Source of the DNA: Viridothelium virens
Lineage: Eukaryota > Ascomycota > Dothideomycetes > Trypetheliales > Trypetheliaceae
Direction: 5' to 3'
Length of the DNA: 64,000 bases
NCBI GenBank assembly: GCA_010094025.1
Contig: ML991800.1
Location: 269,274-333,273, forward strand
Positions within the stretch are counted from its first letter, which is position 1. Every line of letters begins with the position of its first letter. A program made the translations under genes and the position numbers. Positions 44,015 to 56,532 of this stretch are shown piece after piece. The notes under the pieces are model-generated. The model worked only from the letters and a program-made list of their open reading frames with translations, was not told the DNA's origin and searched no databases.

Positions 44015-45368
44015 TCACGCTGAGTTTGACCCATTCACAGCAGTACCTTTTCTCGTCTTGTCATAAGCCTCATCCAGATCTTCTTCCCAGACCCACTTCA
44101 TCCTCTCTCTTGTTCTTTCAGCCATCATCGGCACACATTCCTCGAAGCTCTTATCAATCATATCTTCCGTCTGCATTTGATACGTATCTCCCGCCGCCCG
44201 ACTCGTCCGCTGCGTCTTCTGCGCTCGAGTCTTCCGCACGTCTTGGTATAGTTGCGCGCACCGCTCCAGTGTCTCCATGCCGTGCGCCTGCTGCAAGTGC
44301 TCTGCCATAGCTCGTCCCAGCACCCAGCCATCCTCAATCGACTGACCGGCCCCAGCTCCAAGATGAGGTAGCATAGCATGTGCGGCATCGCCCAAAAGGA
44401 TCACCCTCCCATCAAAGTAGTGCCATTTTTCCAGGGGGTCACGGTGATTGAGCCTCCACTTGCTCGGCTTCTCTGGCATCAGTCGGATGATCGCCTGCAC
44501 CGACTCATCGAATCCCGCAAAGTCTCTTTCCACATCCTGCCGATCGCAGACGCTGGTCCAGCTCTCCTTGACGTCGGCGGCTGCCTCCGCTGATGCCGTC
44601 ACGAATGCGACGACGTTGAGCTGCGTGTTTCGCGAGATGGGGAAGGTGAGGAAGTGCTTGTGCTTCGCTGCCCACATCACGCTGTACGTGGGGAAGCGCC
44701 AGGGTGACGGGAGTTCGGCGATGGGGATGACGGCGCGGTAGGCGTACTGCCCGCTGTTTACGGGCTTGTCGGCGATGAATTGGTTGCGGACGGCGGAGTG
44801 GATGCCATCGCATCCTATCACGATGTTCGCAAAGTCGGATGTGCCATCGGCGAAATGAACGCGCACGCCGTTCTCGACGTCCTGTGCGATTGTGAGTTCA
44901 GCGGTGATATGAGATGACAGAGCAGGCAAATCGTACTTCGACCCGTGTGCATGCTTTCTTGGTATGTAATGTTGCTGCTCCTCTCTTTTCAATCCCAGTC
45001 CGGAGAATGTCGAGGACGTCAGTCCGTGCACATGGCGCCTGCCTCACCTTACCACTGTCGCCGACAGGAACAGTGAAGATTTCCTCGCCATTGTTGTATT
45101 TTCGAAAGGTGATCCAGATGCCTTCTCGATACCCGGCACATGCGTTCAGTTCGTCGCCCAGATCGATTTTGTGGATGAGCCTAGCGGCATTGATGCCAAG
45201 ACCAACCCCAGCCCCAATCTCCTTGTACTGTGAAGCTTGCTCATAGACGTGGATATCGAGGGGAAATTGTTTGCAGTGATGATGGATGGAAAGAGCACAA
45301 TAGAGGCCGCCGATGCCGCCACCGACGACTGCGACGCGAAATGATTCTTCCGGTCTCGAAGCCATCAT
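44015..45368 (-). CDS. FAD-dependent monooxygenase (salicylate hydroxylase-like)
   Basis: A 432-aa flavoprotein of the group A aromatic hydroxylase family, using NAD(P)H and O2 to hydroxylate an aromatic acid or similar ring. Two exons, 45368-44937 and 44881-44015; the 55-nt intron joins CTRVE to DVENGVRVHFADG and could be read through because it is in frame up to its end. Motifs: the FAD-binding Rossmann GxGxxG in FRVAVVGGGIGGLYC (Gly16, 18, 21), the DG motif in VIGCDGIHSAVR, and the GD motif in GRVILLGDAAHAMLPHLGAG with GQSIEDGW. The start is ATG 45368 (or 45365); the upstream in-frame codon at 45380 is TTG. Neighbours are an MFS transporter and, further on, an amidohydrolase-2 decarboxylase, which suggests aromatic breakdown or a small metabolic cluster, but the substrate is unknown. 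Confidence 0.9.
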
Positions 45369-45974
45369 CCAGCTTTCCAATTGTCAACCCAAAAACTCGA
45401 GATACTTCAGGCAAGAAGCTGCAAGTGAGCACATTACAAATATGCTCATCATGACGCAGCGGACAAGCGCGTCAGGCATACCACCAGTTGCTACCACTGG
45501 CTAAAGTGCCGTGCGTCAGGCTTCCGAGGTAGGCAGATGGCCTGCATCGTCTCTGCTGAGAAGACGGGTACTAAGCCAACCGTTCTACTACTTTGCACCT
45601 TTGATTCGAACTCGAGGTTTAGCGTGACGACGTTTTTGGGCTTGCGCGGTCTGCAGACGCAAAGAGGTGGAGACGGAATCACCGAATGGTAACAACTTTC
45701 CGAACCAGCGACCATCGCAGCAGCAATTGATCGATCGTTGCGGGCCCTAGCAATGCCGAATCTCACGGCCGGCCTTATGAAACCTAGTCAGCGATCAGGA
45801 ACTACTCCTTGCCCTGGCCGCGCCTGGAACCCCACGGGGCAATAGCATCCTGTGCGGGGCGCCTGTCATTGCCAAGATGGGTATAATATTATTGTCAGTA
45901 GTTCTTACCAGCTGGATGCATCTCCTTCTCGTCCCTTCTCCTATTGTTTGATCAATTGCATCTTCTTCTCAAGC
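45369..45974. other. Divergent intergenic region
   Basis: Shared promoter region of the FAD monooxygenase (-) and MFS transporter (+), about 600 bp, allowing joint control. No binding site named. Confidence 0.45.
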
Positions 45975-47777
45975 ATGGCCGATATCGAGACAGACACGAA
46001 GAATGGCGTTGTGCATGACGAGAAGTTTGATGAAAGCAGCAATCATGCTCCAAAACTTGATCCATATGGCTTTCCATTACGACCCCAGCCAACAGACGAT
46101 CCTTTGGGTAGGTAATGAACTGGGAAAAAAGTACTCAAGAAACCCCCAGCGATTTTTCCCCCGCCAGCGAACGGACACTTTTTTCGCATGATTGTACATC
46201 TTTGAAAAGTTGATACTCAATTCACGCTGACGATGGGATAGATCCTCTGAACTGGAGCTTCTACTACAAATTTTTTGTACTGTTCCAAGCTGCCTTTCTC
46301 GCTTTCCTGGGACCTTTCACTCAGGCCGTCATCAACTCCGCGTTCGCTCCATTGGCTAAAGCAGAGCACATCTCCCTGACCACGGCGTCGTACGTAACGA
46401 CTGTGCCTATCTTGTTTGCCGGTATCTCACCCCTTCTCTGGTCCCCACTCAGCAATGTCTACGGCAGGAGGACGATATTCATGTCCGTTGGAATTCTTGG
46501 GATTGTAGCACATTGCGCATCCGGTGCTGCTCAGGGATGGGGTAGCATTATCACTGCTCGAATATTCATGGGAATTGGGACCTCGGCTGGAATGGGAATA
46601 GGTGCTGCGGTCGTAGCTGGTTTGTCCAACCTGAGCATACCCTGAGTCAATCCATGGATAATGCTAATTCTGGATAGATATGTACTTTATGCATGAGCGC
46701 GGAAAGTGGGTCCTTGATCCTATCGAAAGCCACCTCACTCTTTCATCTGCTAACACTCCAGAGGTTCATGGGTATCTACGTCGTATTCGTAACCAATGGT
46801 GCGCACATAGCCACGGTAGTGGGTGGTTTCACCGCGTTGAATCCCCACCTAGGTTGGAGATGGTGTTTCTGGTTACCATCAATTATTTGGGCGGCCAACT
46901 GGGTTTTCAATCTCTTCTGCCTCCCTGAGACACTCTACCACCGCGATAACAGGACTGGCATTTCGCATCAGCAAAATTCGTCCTTCAGAAAGCTCTTCAC
47001 GTTCAATAGCGTGCCGACCCAGCGCAAAGTCAAGCTTTGGGATTTCACGCATGTCTTCATCATGCTGAGATATCCTTCTGTCCTGCTGCCCGTTGCATAC
47101 TATGCCCTCTCCTTCGGAACTGGCAGTGTGCTTTTCGCTATCACTGCTGCTTCAGCCTTTGGTAGCATCTATCACTTCAATACCGCGCAAGTTGGGATGG
47201 CCTCAGGTCTTAGCACGTTCACCGGCACCTTATTAGGCGAACTGGCCGCTGGCCCGGTCTCTGACTATATTTTGCTCCTCAACACGAAGCGCACTGGTGG
47301 TGAGCAGAAGCCCGAAGCCCGATTACCAGCTATATGGCCGGGATTCCTGCTGTGTCCAGCCGGTGTCATTATTGAGGGGGTTTGTTTCCAGTACCAGACA
47401 CATTGGGCTGGGTAAGTAAACGCAACATAGCTTCTATTTACGGACGGCATTAACGGAATTTCAGACCCATCGTCGGTATATGTATCGGCGCTTTCGGCTT
47501 GCAAATCATCTCAACGAATGTCTTTGCCTACGTCACGGATTGTTACAAGCCACAATCGGCCGAGGTCAGCACACTTCTAAATTTTAGCAGACAGACGTTT
47601 TCCTTCACTCTTGGCTTTTACATGCTACCCTTTGCACATCGAACCACTTTCGGCGTTGCGTGGGCAGTGCTTGCTATCATCCAAAGTCTTTTCTTTTTTG
47701 GCATCATTGCGCTCATGTGGCGTGGAAAGGTATGGCGTGAGAGACTCGGAATGCCAAACTTCGATAGGGACATTTAG
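45975..47777 (+). CDS. MFS transporter (DHA1-like)
   Basis: A 501-aa major facilitator superfamily transporter with about 12 membrane helices. Five exons: 45975-46107, 46242-46619, 46678-46709, 46762-47411 and 47465-47777. Introns are 134, 58, 52 and 53 nt; the third has an unusual GTCCTT donor, and the third exon is only 32 nt. The hydrophilic N-terminus is followed by LDPLNWSFYYKFFVLFQ, typical of fungal DHA1-like polyspecific transporters. The loop 2-3 motif appears as SNVYGRRTIF, and VVADMYFMHERGKW with GIYVVFVTNGAHIA mark helices 4-5. The long central loop (HRDNRTGISHQQNSS) and the C-terminal helices (GICIGAFGLQIISTNVFAYV) are complete. Divergent from the FAD monooxygenase gene, so it may export its product or import its substrate. 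Confidence 0.88.
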
Positions 47778-47877
47778 TCGTCATCGTGAATAGCGTTCAA
47801 TTCTGTAAGTGTATTTTGGTATCTGATAGTAAACCGGCTGGGGATCTCCCTAAAGAAATGTAGGAAATTCGTTAGGT

Positions 47878-50800
47878 TCATATAACAGAGGTAAAGATGC
47901 TCATTTCGGCCCTAACTGCGAAATTTGTCCAACCGGGGTATTTCGCCTTTGCAACAATCAGTACGCGGTCGCCTTCTTTCAAACTCCTGACCCATTCATT
48001 TTGAACTTGTTCGCTGTCAGCGCCATGCCAGTGGTATCCTTCCCTTCGAGGCCAGCATACTGCATGCGTCTTCGGCTCTCGCCGCGCATGTACGTTTCGA
48101 AGGATCTCCGGCCCTTGCGTTTTATTCGCTCCACTGAGTTTCCACGCCGAGAACCACGTCCAGGATCCATTGTAAGTTCCATGATCATGCTGAAAGTCAC
48201 TCCAGCCCTGATCGTGGCTCGTGATCGTAAAGATTATCTTCTCTACCTTCTTGCTCCTAATCGGCTGAGATTGGAGATAGACGACGTCTCCATGATAATC
48301 ATTGACGAGCTGCTGTTCTGCACGTTGGACGTCGCTCCGAATCCAGTATTCACCGTCGTGGAGGATCTGGTGTACGAGTTCCTTGGGGAACTCCAGGCCT
48401 CGTTGGAGGTCGTGTGCTACTTGGAAGACGTCGTCTGATGTTTCGGGATAGTAGTCAGCTGCTTCGGACGTGTATTGACCATCCTCCCTCCACCACGATT
48501 GTGCACAAATCCAGGCTTTCAGGTCTTCGTCCAGAGCGGGCATCTCGGCTCCGGATTTCAGTAGGGTGTAAACAGAGCTTACCGCCCTCTGCCTTATTGC
48601 CATGAGTAAGGGCGTATTCCCTTCCGAATCTTTGACTTCAAGGGTAGCGCCAGCTTTCACGAGCAGCTTGATGAGTTTATCAAAGCTACCCACTGCGGCG
48701 TAGTGCAGAGAAGTCCTTTCTCCATTATCTGTTGCATCTGCGTTCGCTTTTCTCGAAAGCAAAAATTCGACGACTTCTGTATGTCCGCGGATTGTCGCAT
48801 CATGGAGGGGTGTCTTCCCATACCGATCGGAACGCTCCAGCAGCGAGTCACCAGTTTCATCCAACACAACCCTTACCGTCTGGACTGAACCGCTACAAGC
48901 AGCACTGTGAAGAATAGAGTTGTTTTCATTCACGTGGTAGGATTCGGGCGCCAATTCCAGCAGAAGCTGCACAATATCAGCCTCGCCCCGGCGCGTGGCT
49001 AGATGCAATCCGCCATCTGTTCCAATCTTCTCGTCCAGTAATGAGATGCCCTTGATATCTAGAAACGCTTTCGTAACAGCACAGCCTCCCTGTATGATAG
49101 CGATGTGGAATGGATTTGAACCATTTCTGTCTCGGACTGCAAGAAGTCTATCACTAAGCCTGTGCCGTAAGAGGACTTGCGCAGCTTCTGCAGCGCCGTG
49201 TTCGGCAGCCGAGTGGAGTGGGCATCGTTGATGATTATCAATGATGTCTTCATAGCGAAAGATGTTCTCTCCATATGCCTCATCTCCCAAAGTAAGCATG
49301 AATTGGAGGGCCTCTGTGTAGTTGAGGCCTGCCGCAATATGGAAGGGAGAGGTGTTCATAAATTGATTCATCTTGAGCAATCTGCGTTCCTTGTCCGCTT
49401 CAAGGAGAATCTTGATGATCTCGATCGGACACGTGTGAATTGCTAGTTCGAGGCAACTTTGCTTACCATAATCGTCGCGTATCTGAAAGACATCCGCTCC
49501 ATGTTCGAGAAGTAGACGTACGGCCGTCATTCGTCGATGATTAATCGCTTCGTGTAATGGACTTGTGCTTCCGTTCGGTCCCCAGACATTCATGATGCTG
49601 CTTGTGCCAGGCAAATCCAAAAGCTGCTCCAATACATCCTCATGGTTTCCTATGCTTGCCCAGTGTAAAGCATTCCCAAGAAAGCTATCGTCAGAGTGAA
49701 CATAGCCCGATTCCTCGATATCGTCGACCTCCAGGTCCTCAAGCAGTTTCGAAACGACTCCTTTAAGACCAAAATACGCTGCAATGTTCAAAGGTTTGAA
49801 ATCACCCTTTCCTTTGCCATGATACCAAACTAGCGAGATATTTCCTGAAGGGTGAAGAAGCAAGACTCGAGTTGCACAATTAAAGTTTTTTCGATGATTG
49901 AGGAAGTCCACAATTTCTTCATTAGAATCCTCGTCGTCGGGGTTGATAGATTCCCTTGCGTGGTGGCCCCAGTAGAGAGAAGCGTAGGACAGAAAAGGGT
50001 ATTTTCTTATCATATCTCCAACGCCACCGTCACCGTCGGGAACGTCGACATTGAACGATTCGAGGCGAAGGTAGGTCAAGCAAGTTCTGGCCATGTCCAA
50101 TTGGGCTTCCGGGAATAGGTTCTCTCGGACGGCCTCAAAATACTCCTGTGTTGTGTAGTGCACAAACCGAATGATTCCAATCGCTTCATCTATCGTAACC
50201 AGTCCTGCGCACAGGGAAGTGAGTAAGTTCTCTGGGACAAGACTATCATCATCAAGCTCATCCTCGTCATCTTCCTCCACGGAAAGTGCGTGTTGCAATT
50301 CCGCCTTAGTGAGTGGTCGCTTCGTATAACATATGAAGCCGATGACGCGTTTTGCAAGCTGCTGATCCTTCTTGTTCTGGCCTTCTACTCTTCGCATTGC
50401 GTCATCGTATGTTGTCTTGAGAGCGTCTTCGCCCTGCGGTAATGCTGCCAAAGCTTTGCGAACCTTCTTTGGTGTGTGTTCCTCGAGAAGCGTGTCCATG
50501 TGGAATCGTGCCAACAAGAACCTAGAGCAATGCATAAGAAAGGCGACTACGTAGTTGTAAAGCTGCATCGTGCCATTTGTCGCGACTCCAACAAGCCAAT
50601 ATGTTGTATGCTTGAATGATAGAGATGAAGACTTACATTCCTTGAGCCTTCTCGGCTATGGTATCTGCAATGATCTGTCCCAGGCTCGGGTCTTTCCTTA
50701 CGCTATTGCTTAATTTAGCCTCACTCTCGATACGCTTATCGACGTATTCCGTTAAGTCTGCAGTACTTGCTCTGATCCGCAATTGCTCGGTGGTATCGAA

Positions 50801-51964
50801 AAGAGCCGAGTCCTCGCCGACAGGGAACCGTGAGGTGATGAGTATGCGCACGAGCGGCTGGAAAGCCCTCAGTTCTTTAAGTAATCTTGTGCCATGATCC
50901 TTCTCGCACTCGTCAAGTGCATCCAATATGACGTAGACCTTACTGTACTTTTGCATCTCTGCATAAAGGAGTTTCAGTAGCTCCGCTGCTTGGGGTCTCT
51001 GATTTCGTTTCAAGAAGTTCTTCTCCAGAGTCTCACACTCGGCATTGTTGAGGAGACGTTTTTGGACAAAATGCCTCCAGAGACTCGACAACATATTCTG
51101 CAGAGTCTGGGTTTCACGCTCTCGATAGTCGCAGTAAAGAAATGCAATTGCGGCTTCTTCGTCTTCCCGAAATCGTTGCTGCAGGTCGTCAACTACGACG
51201 GAGACCATGGTGGTTTTCCCAGCGCCTGGAATGCCTGGACACCATAAGGTGTTACCCTTTCGCGGCTCGCTCTTGATCCAGTCCCGATATTCGCGAGCAT
51301 CCAGGAACCACTGGCCAGTCCCTGATTGCCATTGTGAAAGTACGCTGCCATGTTTGGTGGCAAAGTCGTAGGGGGCAATGAACTCGACTATTGCATGGTG
51401 ACGTTGTCGTCTCGCCTGACCTTGCAGCTCTTTGACTCCGCTGTCAACCCGTTTGACTCCACCCTCAACTCGTTCGAGCCCGCTCTCAACACGTTCAAGC
51501 TTGGGGAGGACCTCACCCTTGATCGCTGCATTGAGTTCCCACCAGAATTGGAGGAGATTGTCGGTGAGTACCAAGTTGATCAGACTCTTTAGGCGCTCGA
51601 TACGATTGAGGATCGGCTGGATGTCTTGTTTCTTAAGGGTCCACAGAAGGCGACGGCCAACCTTTCTAACCCCTTGAACGGGCTGAATTTCATCGGCAAA
51701 ATCCAACAGCGCGTCTTTCAGATTGTCAACGAGCGGTTCCAGCCGCGTCGTCTCTTTGAGCCAGGCCTGCGATGTGTCAGGATCCTCCAGTCTGTATTTC
51801 AGACGGAACATGAGACTTTGGATCTCGATCGCATCCTGACGGAAGTCCCTTGCATCTTTGGAGGCGTTTCTGGTTTCATTGATATATCCGATCAATTTTG
51901 TAGTGCCATCGATGATCGAGCCGACAGAGGATATGATGCCTAAGGTAGCGACCAATTCTGCCAT
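47878..51964 (-). CDS. Large NACHT-ankyrin STAND protein with C-terminal beta-rich domain
   Basis: A 1,323-aa NLR-like protein in two exons (51964-50637 and 50521-47878; 115-nt intron that joins AQGM to FLLARFHMDTL). Order: an N-terminal helical domain (LVATLGIISSVGSIIDGTTK) of the kind found in fungal NLRs; heptad-like VERVEGGV/RVDSGV coiled-coil repeats near residues 180-200; a NACHT NTPase with Walker A GIPGAGKTT (from residue 244) and Walker B VYVILDALDEC (about 346-356); a winged-helix part; about nine to ten ankyrin repeats (for example KTPLHDATIRGHTEVVEFLL, RTSLHYAAVGSFDKLIKLLV); and a C-terminal region of about 170 residues with ITSHDQGWSDF, TYNGSWTWFSAWK and YPGWTNFAVRAEM. The start at ATG 51964 begins the family's usual N-terminus; an upstream codon at 52015 is possible. 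Complete and free of stops, unlike the other two recognition-type genes here. Likely cytoplasmic sensor; ligand unknown. Confidence 0.9.
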
Positions 51965-53641
51965 GACCGTTAGCGGATGAGGAACGAAAGGTGCGCGAAG
52001 GAGTTCCGCCTGCAAAGTGCTCGGGGATCATGTAGACACTGAATCCACGAAGGAAAATAAAGAGAGGTTGTAGAATTGACTGGAAATCTGCGCCCAGTGC
52101 AACTCGTCTCTTTGAAGGTGATAACACGACTGTTGCCTGAGACCTGCGCAGGCCTGTACCAGGAAGGCACATAACGCGAGCCCACAAGGACATGACACTA
52201 TTATTATGAAGCAGGGTCATTTTGAGCCTCAACTTGGCCCCAATCAACGAATCTTATCAGGTGCATGTAATCAGTGCGGTGGCAGGGACTAGAGAATTGG
52301 GCGTAGGGTCTCGATGGGTGAATGGCCAGGCACGCCAAGGGTTGGCGAACAGCTGAAAATAGTTCCTCACCTAGAGTACCTAGAGACATCCTGAATCGCA
52401 GCCAAAAGGTTGATTCCTACCGGGTTCAACATCACCTATGGTCATGATGTCCCGTCTGCTTCTTCCCTCCTCGCTGTGCTACTTATATTCTTTGTCGACG
52501 CGGCTGTGTGGGAGGCCCGATAGGCACATTCCCTATGTCCTGTCTGCCTTGTCGCAAATCTTCATACAAATCTAGATGAATCTCGCATAAGTTATGTACG
52601 GAGTGCTCCATCATGCATGCACTCCGCACGCCACAATGTGCTGTACCCTGGTCTCATAATCCGCTGTCTGCCGGATCCTTCGCCGCATCGCCTGGTACCT
52701 CGACTTTACAGATTACAACACAGCCCTGATCATTCTGAAACGAACTCGAAGGAAGTCTGTTGATGCGATCCCAGCCTCATCCACGTTATCCCCGGCACTA
52801 CATAGCTGTAAACTCCCGGAGGTCCTCAGAAGGAATTTACGTGCAGTTTCAAATGGAGAGTGAAGGACAGGAAAAATAGTCAGTATCACCGGTAATGATA
52901 GGCTCTGCGAGACTGCTTCCAAACCCAGACTAGCTATTTCAGATTTTCTCTCTATATAGGGCTTCTCAGACCTTCCATTGCAGAAAAATGGATTGCAGAA
53001 AAATGGATTGTAGAAAGTTTTCCAATTCAGCTCCATTCCGATCTTCTGTTACACATATTCCGTAATTCTTAGCCGATCATTGAGAGCCTCTCAGAATGGA
53101 CGACGGTCAAAAATTCGGCCAGCGTCTCCGTTTCTGACCATCACAGTCGTACCGTAAGCATGCACATCTTATGAGTTTAGAACAAGATCGATGTATCCTA
53201 CACCTCTAAAACATCCAGACATCAGTTGATCAAGAGAAAAACAGCTATGGCCCTCAGCTCCGAATATTTTAAAAATCGCGAGGTGTGAGTGGTTTCTCTT
53301 AAAGCAGTAGTTGCGAGCTACTTGGCTCTTCTTCACCCATTCATATTAGTGGAAAGGTGGTGGTGAGCCAGTTGGACAGGCATGAAAGTGTTCCGATCAA
53401 CTCTTACTCCCATCTCTAGGCCAGAGCTCTGGCGATGGTCCCTCAAGGCCGTCATCATCCTTTGCCTTAAAACTTCTCACAGAAAGGTTGATAGCCAAGA
53501 GACAAGGAATGGCCTCATTCGAGAATCTACATTTTGCTATGTTCAGTGTCGGATCGATAGTGGAGTAGAGATAACCAACGAGCAAATTGAGAAATGTTGC
53601 CCATGCCCTGAAAAACGGGCTAGATAGGTCATGAGCCCACC
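51965..53641. other. Gene-poor region upstream of the NACHT-ankyrin gene
   Basis: About 1.7 kb holding the NACHT-ankyrin promoter and, at the right, the 3' end of the SDR gene. Frames at 52713-53036 (-) and 53382-53627 (+) show no domain. Confidence 0.45.
52981..53010. repeat. Perfect 15-bp tandem duplication
   Basis: The unit CAGAAAAATGGATTG occurs twice in direct succession and a third degraded copy begins after it (TAGAAAG). Confidence 0.9.
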
Positions 53642-54382
53642 TCACCACGGAATTGGGCCTTCCTTATCCGAAAACGTCCCTGTCAGACCATCTTTGCCCG
53701 CCGTTGCCATCGTAGCCAAGTGTATCGTCCCACTTTCAACCGTACCTTGTCCCTGGTATTCATTCAAGTTCGTGCCTATCCAGCCCGGGCAAATTGAATT
53801 GACCTTCCATCCATCGACTTTGTGTTTGTTTGCCCAGTATGCCATGATCATGTTCAGCGCCGTCTTGCTGCTTCTGTAGACCGGTAGCGGTACATTCGCG
53901 AACTCGCGTTGCTTTTCTACCAGACTGTGGATCGATGCCAGCACCGAGGACACGAAAATAACGCGGGGATGGCTAGACTTAGCCAGCAGGGACTCGAAAT
54001 TTTCCGTGACAATGTGGTGTCCGAAGACGTTGGTGTCGAACAACTCTTTGAACATCTGCCGCGTGCTCCAATCCGGTCGCCTACCCTCGTTGGCGATGCC
54101 CGCATTGTTGATCAGAACATCAATTCGGCCGTATTTGGACTCGACTTCCTTGACTGCTCGCTCAATCAATTGATCGTCCGTGATGTCAATCGTCAATGGT
54201 TCGACGGAGAGTCCTTCTTGCTTCAACTCTGCTGCAGCTTTCTCTCCATTTTCCGCATTCCGACTACCCATCAGGATCTGCCAGCCATTGTTTTCTTTGG
54301 CAAGCTTGCGAGATGTACCGAAACCAATGCCTTGGTTCGCTCCGGTGATAAGGACGATGGTCGACGGGCTGTTCCGAGCCAT
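53642..54382 (-). CDS. Short-chain dehydrogenase/reductase (classical SDR)
   Basis: A single-exon 246-aa classical SDR, an NAD(P)H-dependent oxidoreductase. The cofactor motif TGANQGIG is at residues 13-20, NNAG follows in the middle (DVLINNAGIANEG), the Ser of the catalytic set is in VIFVSSVLAS, and the YxxxK motif is YRSSK. SICPGWIGTNL corresponds to the usual VCPG-T cofactor loop. It has SRNAENGEKAAAEL after the second strand, where an Arg suggests NADP(H). The length fits the family. Similar fungal genes are annotated as carbonyl reductase-like; the substrate is unknown. The start is ATG 54382. It lies between the NACHT-ankyrin gene and the phosphoesterase with no close partner. Confidence 0.92.
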   Translation of the reverse strand: MARNSPSTIVLITGANQGIGFGTSRKLAKENNGWQILMGSRNAENGEKAAAELKQEGLSVEPLTIDITDDQLIERAVKEVESKYGRIDVLINNAGIANEGRRPDWSTRQMFKELFDTNVFGHHIVTENFESLLAKSSHPRVIFVSSVLASIHSLVEKQREFANVPLPVYRSSKTALNMIMAYWANKHKVDGWKVNSICPGWIGTNLNEYQGQGTVESGTIHLATMATAGKDGLTGTFSDKEGPIPW

Positions 54383-55536
54383 AATAGTTTGCTACAGAAT
54401 TAGCTGAGCTGGGCAGTAGATGGATAAACTCTTGTTGAAAAGGACGAATCTTCCAAACCTCGAACGGAATGCCCTTGGAGAGGTACACCGTATCCAACAC
54501 TTATATAGATCATTGTTTAGCTCCGGGCTCTTTCGATTTCCGACCGGACAACTCTAGTGTCAGGTCGTTCCACAAGGAGATCCAGCCCCAACACGGTCTT
54601 TGACTCGTGCTGAGGTCGACAATCTGATCGTCATGACCAAAAGTACACGCATTCCCAAGCAGATGTTGGTAGAACGATGTTTAGGCCAACGGAACAATGC
54701 GGTAAGGACTGCTGCGCCAAGGTCAAATTGGTAAGACGTGCCATGCCTTTGCCGAGCGCGTCGGGTATAAAGGGACCATGTTTATTCCGTTGAACCAATC
54801 ACCGCCTACTTGCTTATTCTTGTCAAGATGACGGACCAAGATAAAGATCTTATTCCGATGATCCTATTGACCTAAGGCCCAGCTGCTATACGGTGCTCAA
54901 TAAAGCACCCAAGATGCGATAGCATTGTTGGTCGTCTCGGCAGCACTTACTCTACCTTAGCCGACATTGCAAGGCTGACTTCATCACTTATCTGTCCCCT
55001 TGGCTTCGATTCTCTCAGAAATATCAAAATGGAATCTGTTGGCGATCTCCCAGAGATGCTGCATCTACTCGAGTTAGCGAGCTTATGATTCGGGGCCGCA
55101 TATGCTGTTGCGACCTTACTGTATGACTTTTCCTAATCCTCCAGTCATCCAAGCTCTGTATTGTTCCGACTCCGGGTCATCCTTTTTTAATTGTACTCCT
55201 CGCTAAGGGACGACCTTCCCTCAAGATCAAATATTGCTAGATAAGGTTGGTTCTCTATTTGGGTTACGACAACTACCACGCAAAGTACTCCGTAGATGGT
55301 TGAATGACGAATAACGTCGGACGCTTCATAATGGATGAGCACGGGTAAGCATGCGGGTCCCTCCGAAGTAACTGCTGCCGTGAACCGACTGGCGAGGCTG
55401 AAAGGAGGCGTTGTTACCCATGAGCTACCGCGGGATCTATTGTCACTGGTCAGGTTAACAGGTTTTGTGTGCTGACGGGTGTTCGCAGTTCTGTGCACAC
55501 GTCTGGAGTTTCGCAGAACTGCCCCATTTCCTAGCC
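54383..55536. other. Divergent intergenic region
   Basis: About 1.15 kb between the SDR (-) and phosphoesterase (+) starts. A minus-strand frame at 55187-55588 overlaps the phosphoesterase start and is not called. Confidence 0.45.
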
Positions 55537-56532
55537 ATGGAGCTTCCTCCAGGTCTTCAGATCGTCTCTGACCTGCATCTCGAAACACCTTATGTACGTC
55601 CTCACTATGCGAACTTTGAGCTGAAGCTGCACGCGCGCTACCTCTGCCTTCTGGGCGACATTGGACGCATCAAAGATGATGGTCTATCAGGTTTTCTGGA
55701 ATCGTTGCTACAACAGACGCCGAATCTCAATATATTCTATGTCTTCGGCAACCATGAGGCCTACCAACTTTCGATCGCCAATGCAACCGCAAGGATGCGT
55801 GAAATCATGGATAGGTTGAATTGGAAGTAAGGTGATAGGATCTTTCTTCTCGACCGAACTCGACTTGATATCACTCCAAAGGTGACTGTCCTTGGATGCA
55901 CGCTATGGTCAAACATCCTTCCACAAGAAGTGCAGACCGTGAACCTCTTCTTGACAGATTTTCACGAGGAGAGGGGCATACAAGGCTGGACGTCGAATGA
56001 CCATGTCGACGCGCATCGACGCGATCTTGAATGGCTCAACACCGAGGTCGAAAAAATTCAGCGGGACGAACCCTACCGTCAGATTGCCATCCTGACACAT
56101 CACAGTCCTACCAAAGATCCCCGCGCAAATCGTGAACAGCACCTTAAAGGCAATGTGAATTCCGCATTTGTCACAGATCTCTCATCTGAACCATGTTGGA
56201 AAAGTCCACAGGTCAAGCTCTGGGCGTTTGGTCATACGCATTACAATTTTCCGCCGTTCATTGATGAAGTTACTGGAAAGCTTCTATTTGTGAACCATAA
56301 GGGTTACTCAAAAGCGGAAGGGATTGGATGGAATCCTGATCGGTTTGTCGAAGCGTGCGGAGAAGAATGGACAGTCCACGATGCAATTGTGGAGGTGGAG
56401 TCAGAGCCAGCTGATGAGAGACCAAAGACTTCAAATCAGCTGCCAGCCAATAGTTCTGACGGTAACGATCCGAGCCACCCAGGAAGACCGCAGTGGAAGA
56501 AATTGTTGGATAGGTTCAGGAAACACCAATGA
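55537..56532 (+). pseudogene. Calcineurin-like metallophosphoesterase with one in-frame stop
   Basis: A single-exon gene for a metallophosphoesterase of the calcineurin-like superfamily, about 331 codons. The metal-binding blocks are complete and in order: LQIVSDLHLETP (D-x-H), CLLGDIGR (G-D), YVFGNHEAY (GNHE), ILTHHSP, and the final FGHTHYNFP (GHxH). A TAA at 55828-55830 splits the frame after LNWK, between the GNHE block and the later blocks. The reading resumes in the same frame (GDRIFLLDRTRLDI) with no gap relative to the family. CAA (Gln) to TAA is one C-to-T change. A 12-nt GT...AG piece around the stop is too short to be an intron. Without read-through the product would lack the last metal ligands. 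The first half alone (97 aa) is unlikely to fold. Substrate unknown. Confidence 0.8.

Noticed and set aside
55819-55850. A 12-nt GT...AG segment around the phosphoesterase stop as an intron
   Set aside because: Far below the minimum size of a spliceosomal intron (the shortest here is 48 nt) and without a branch point.
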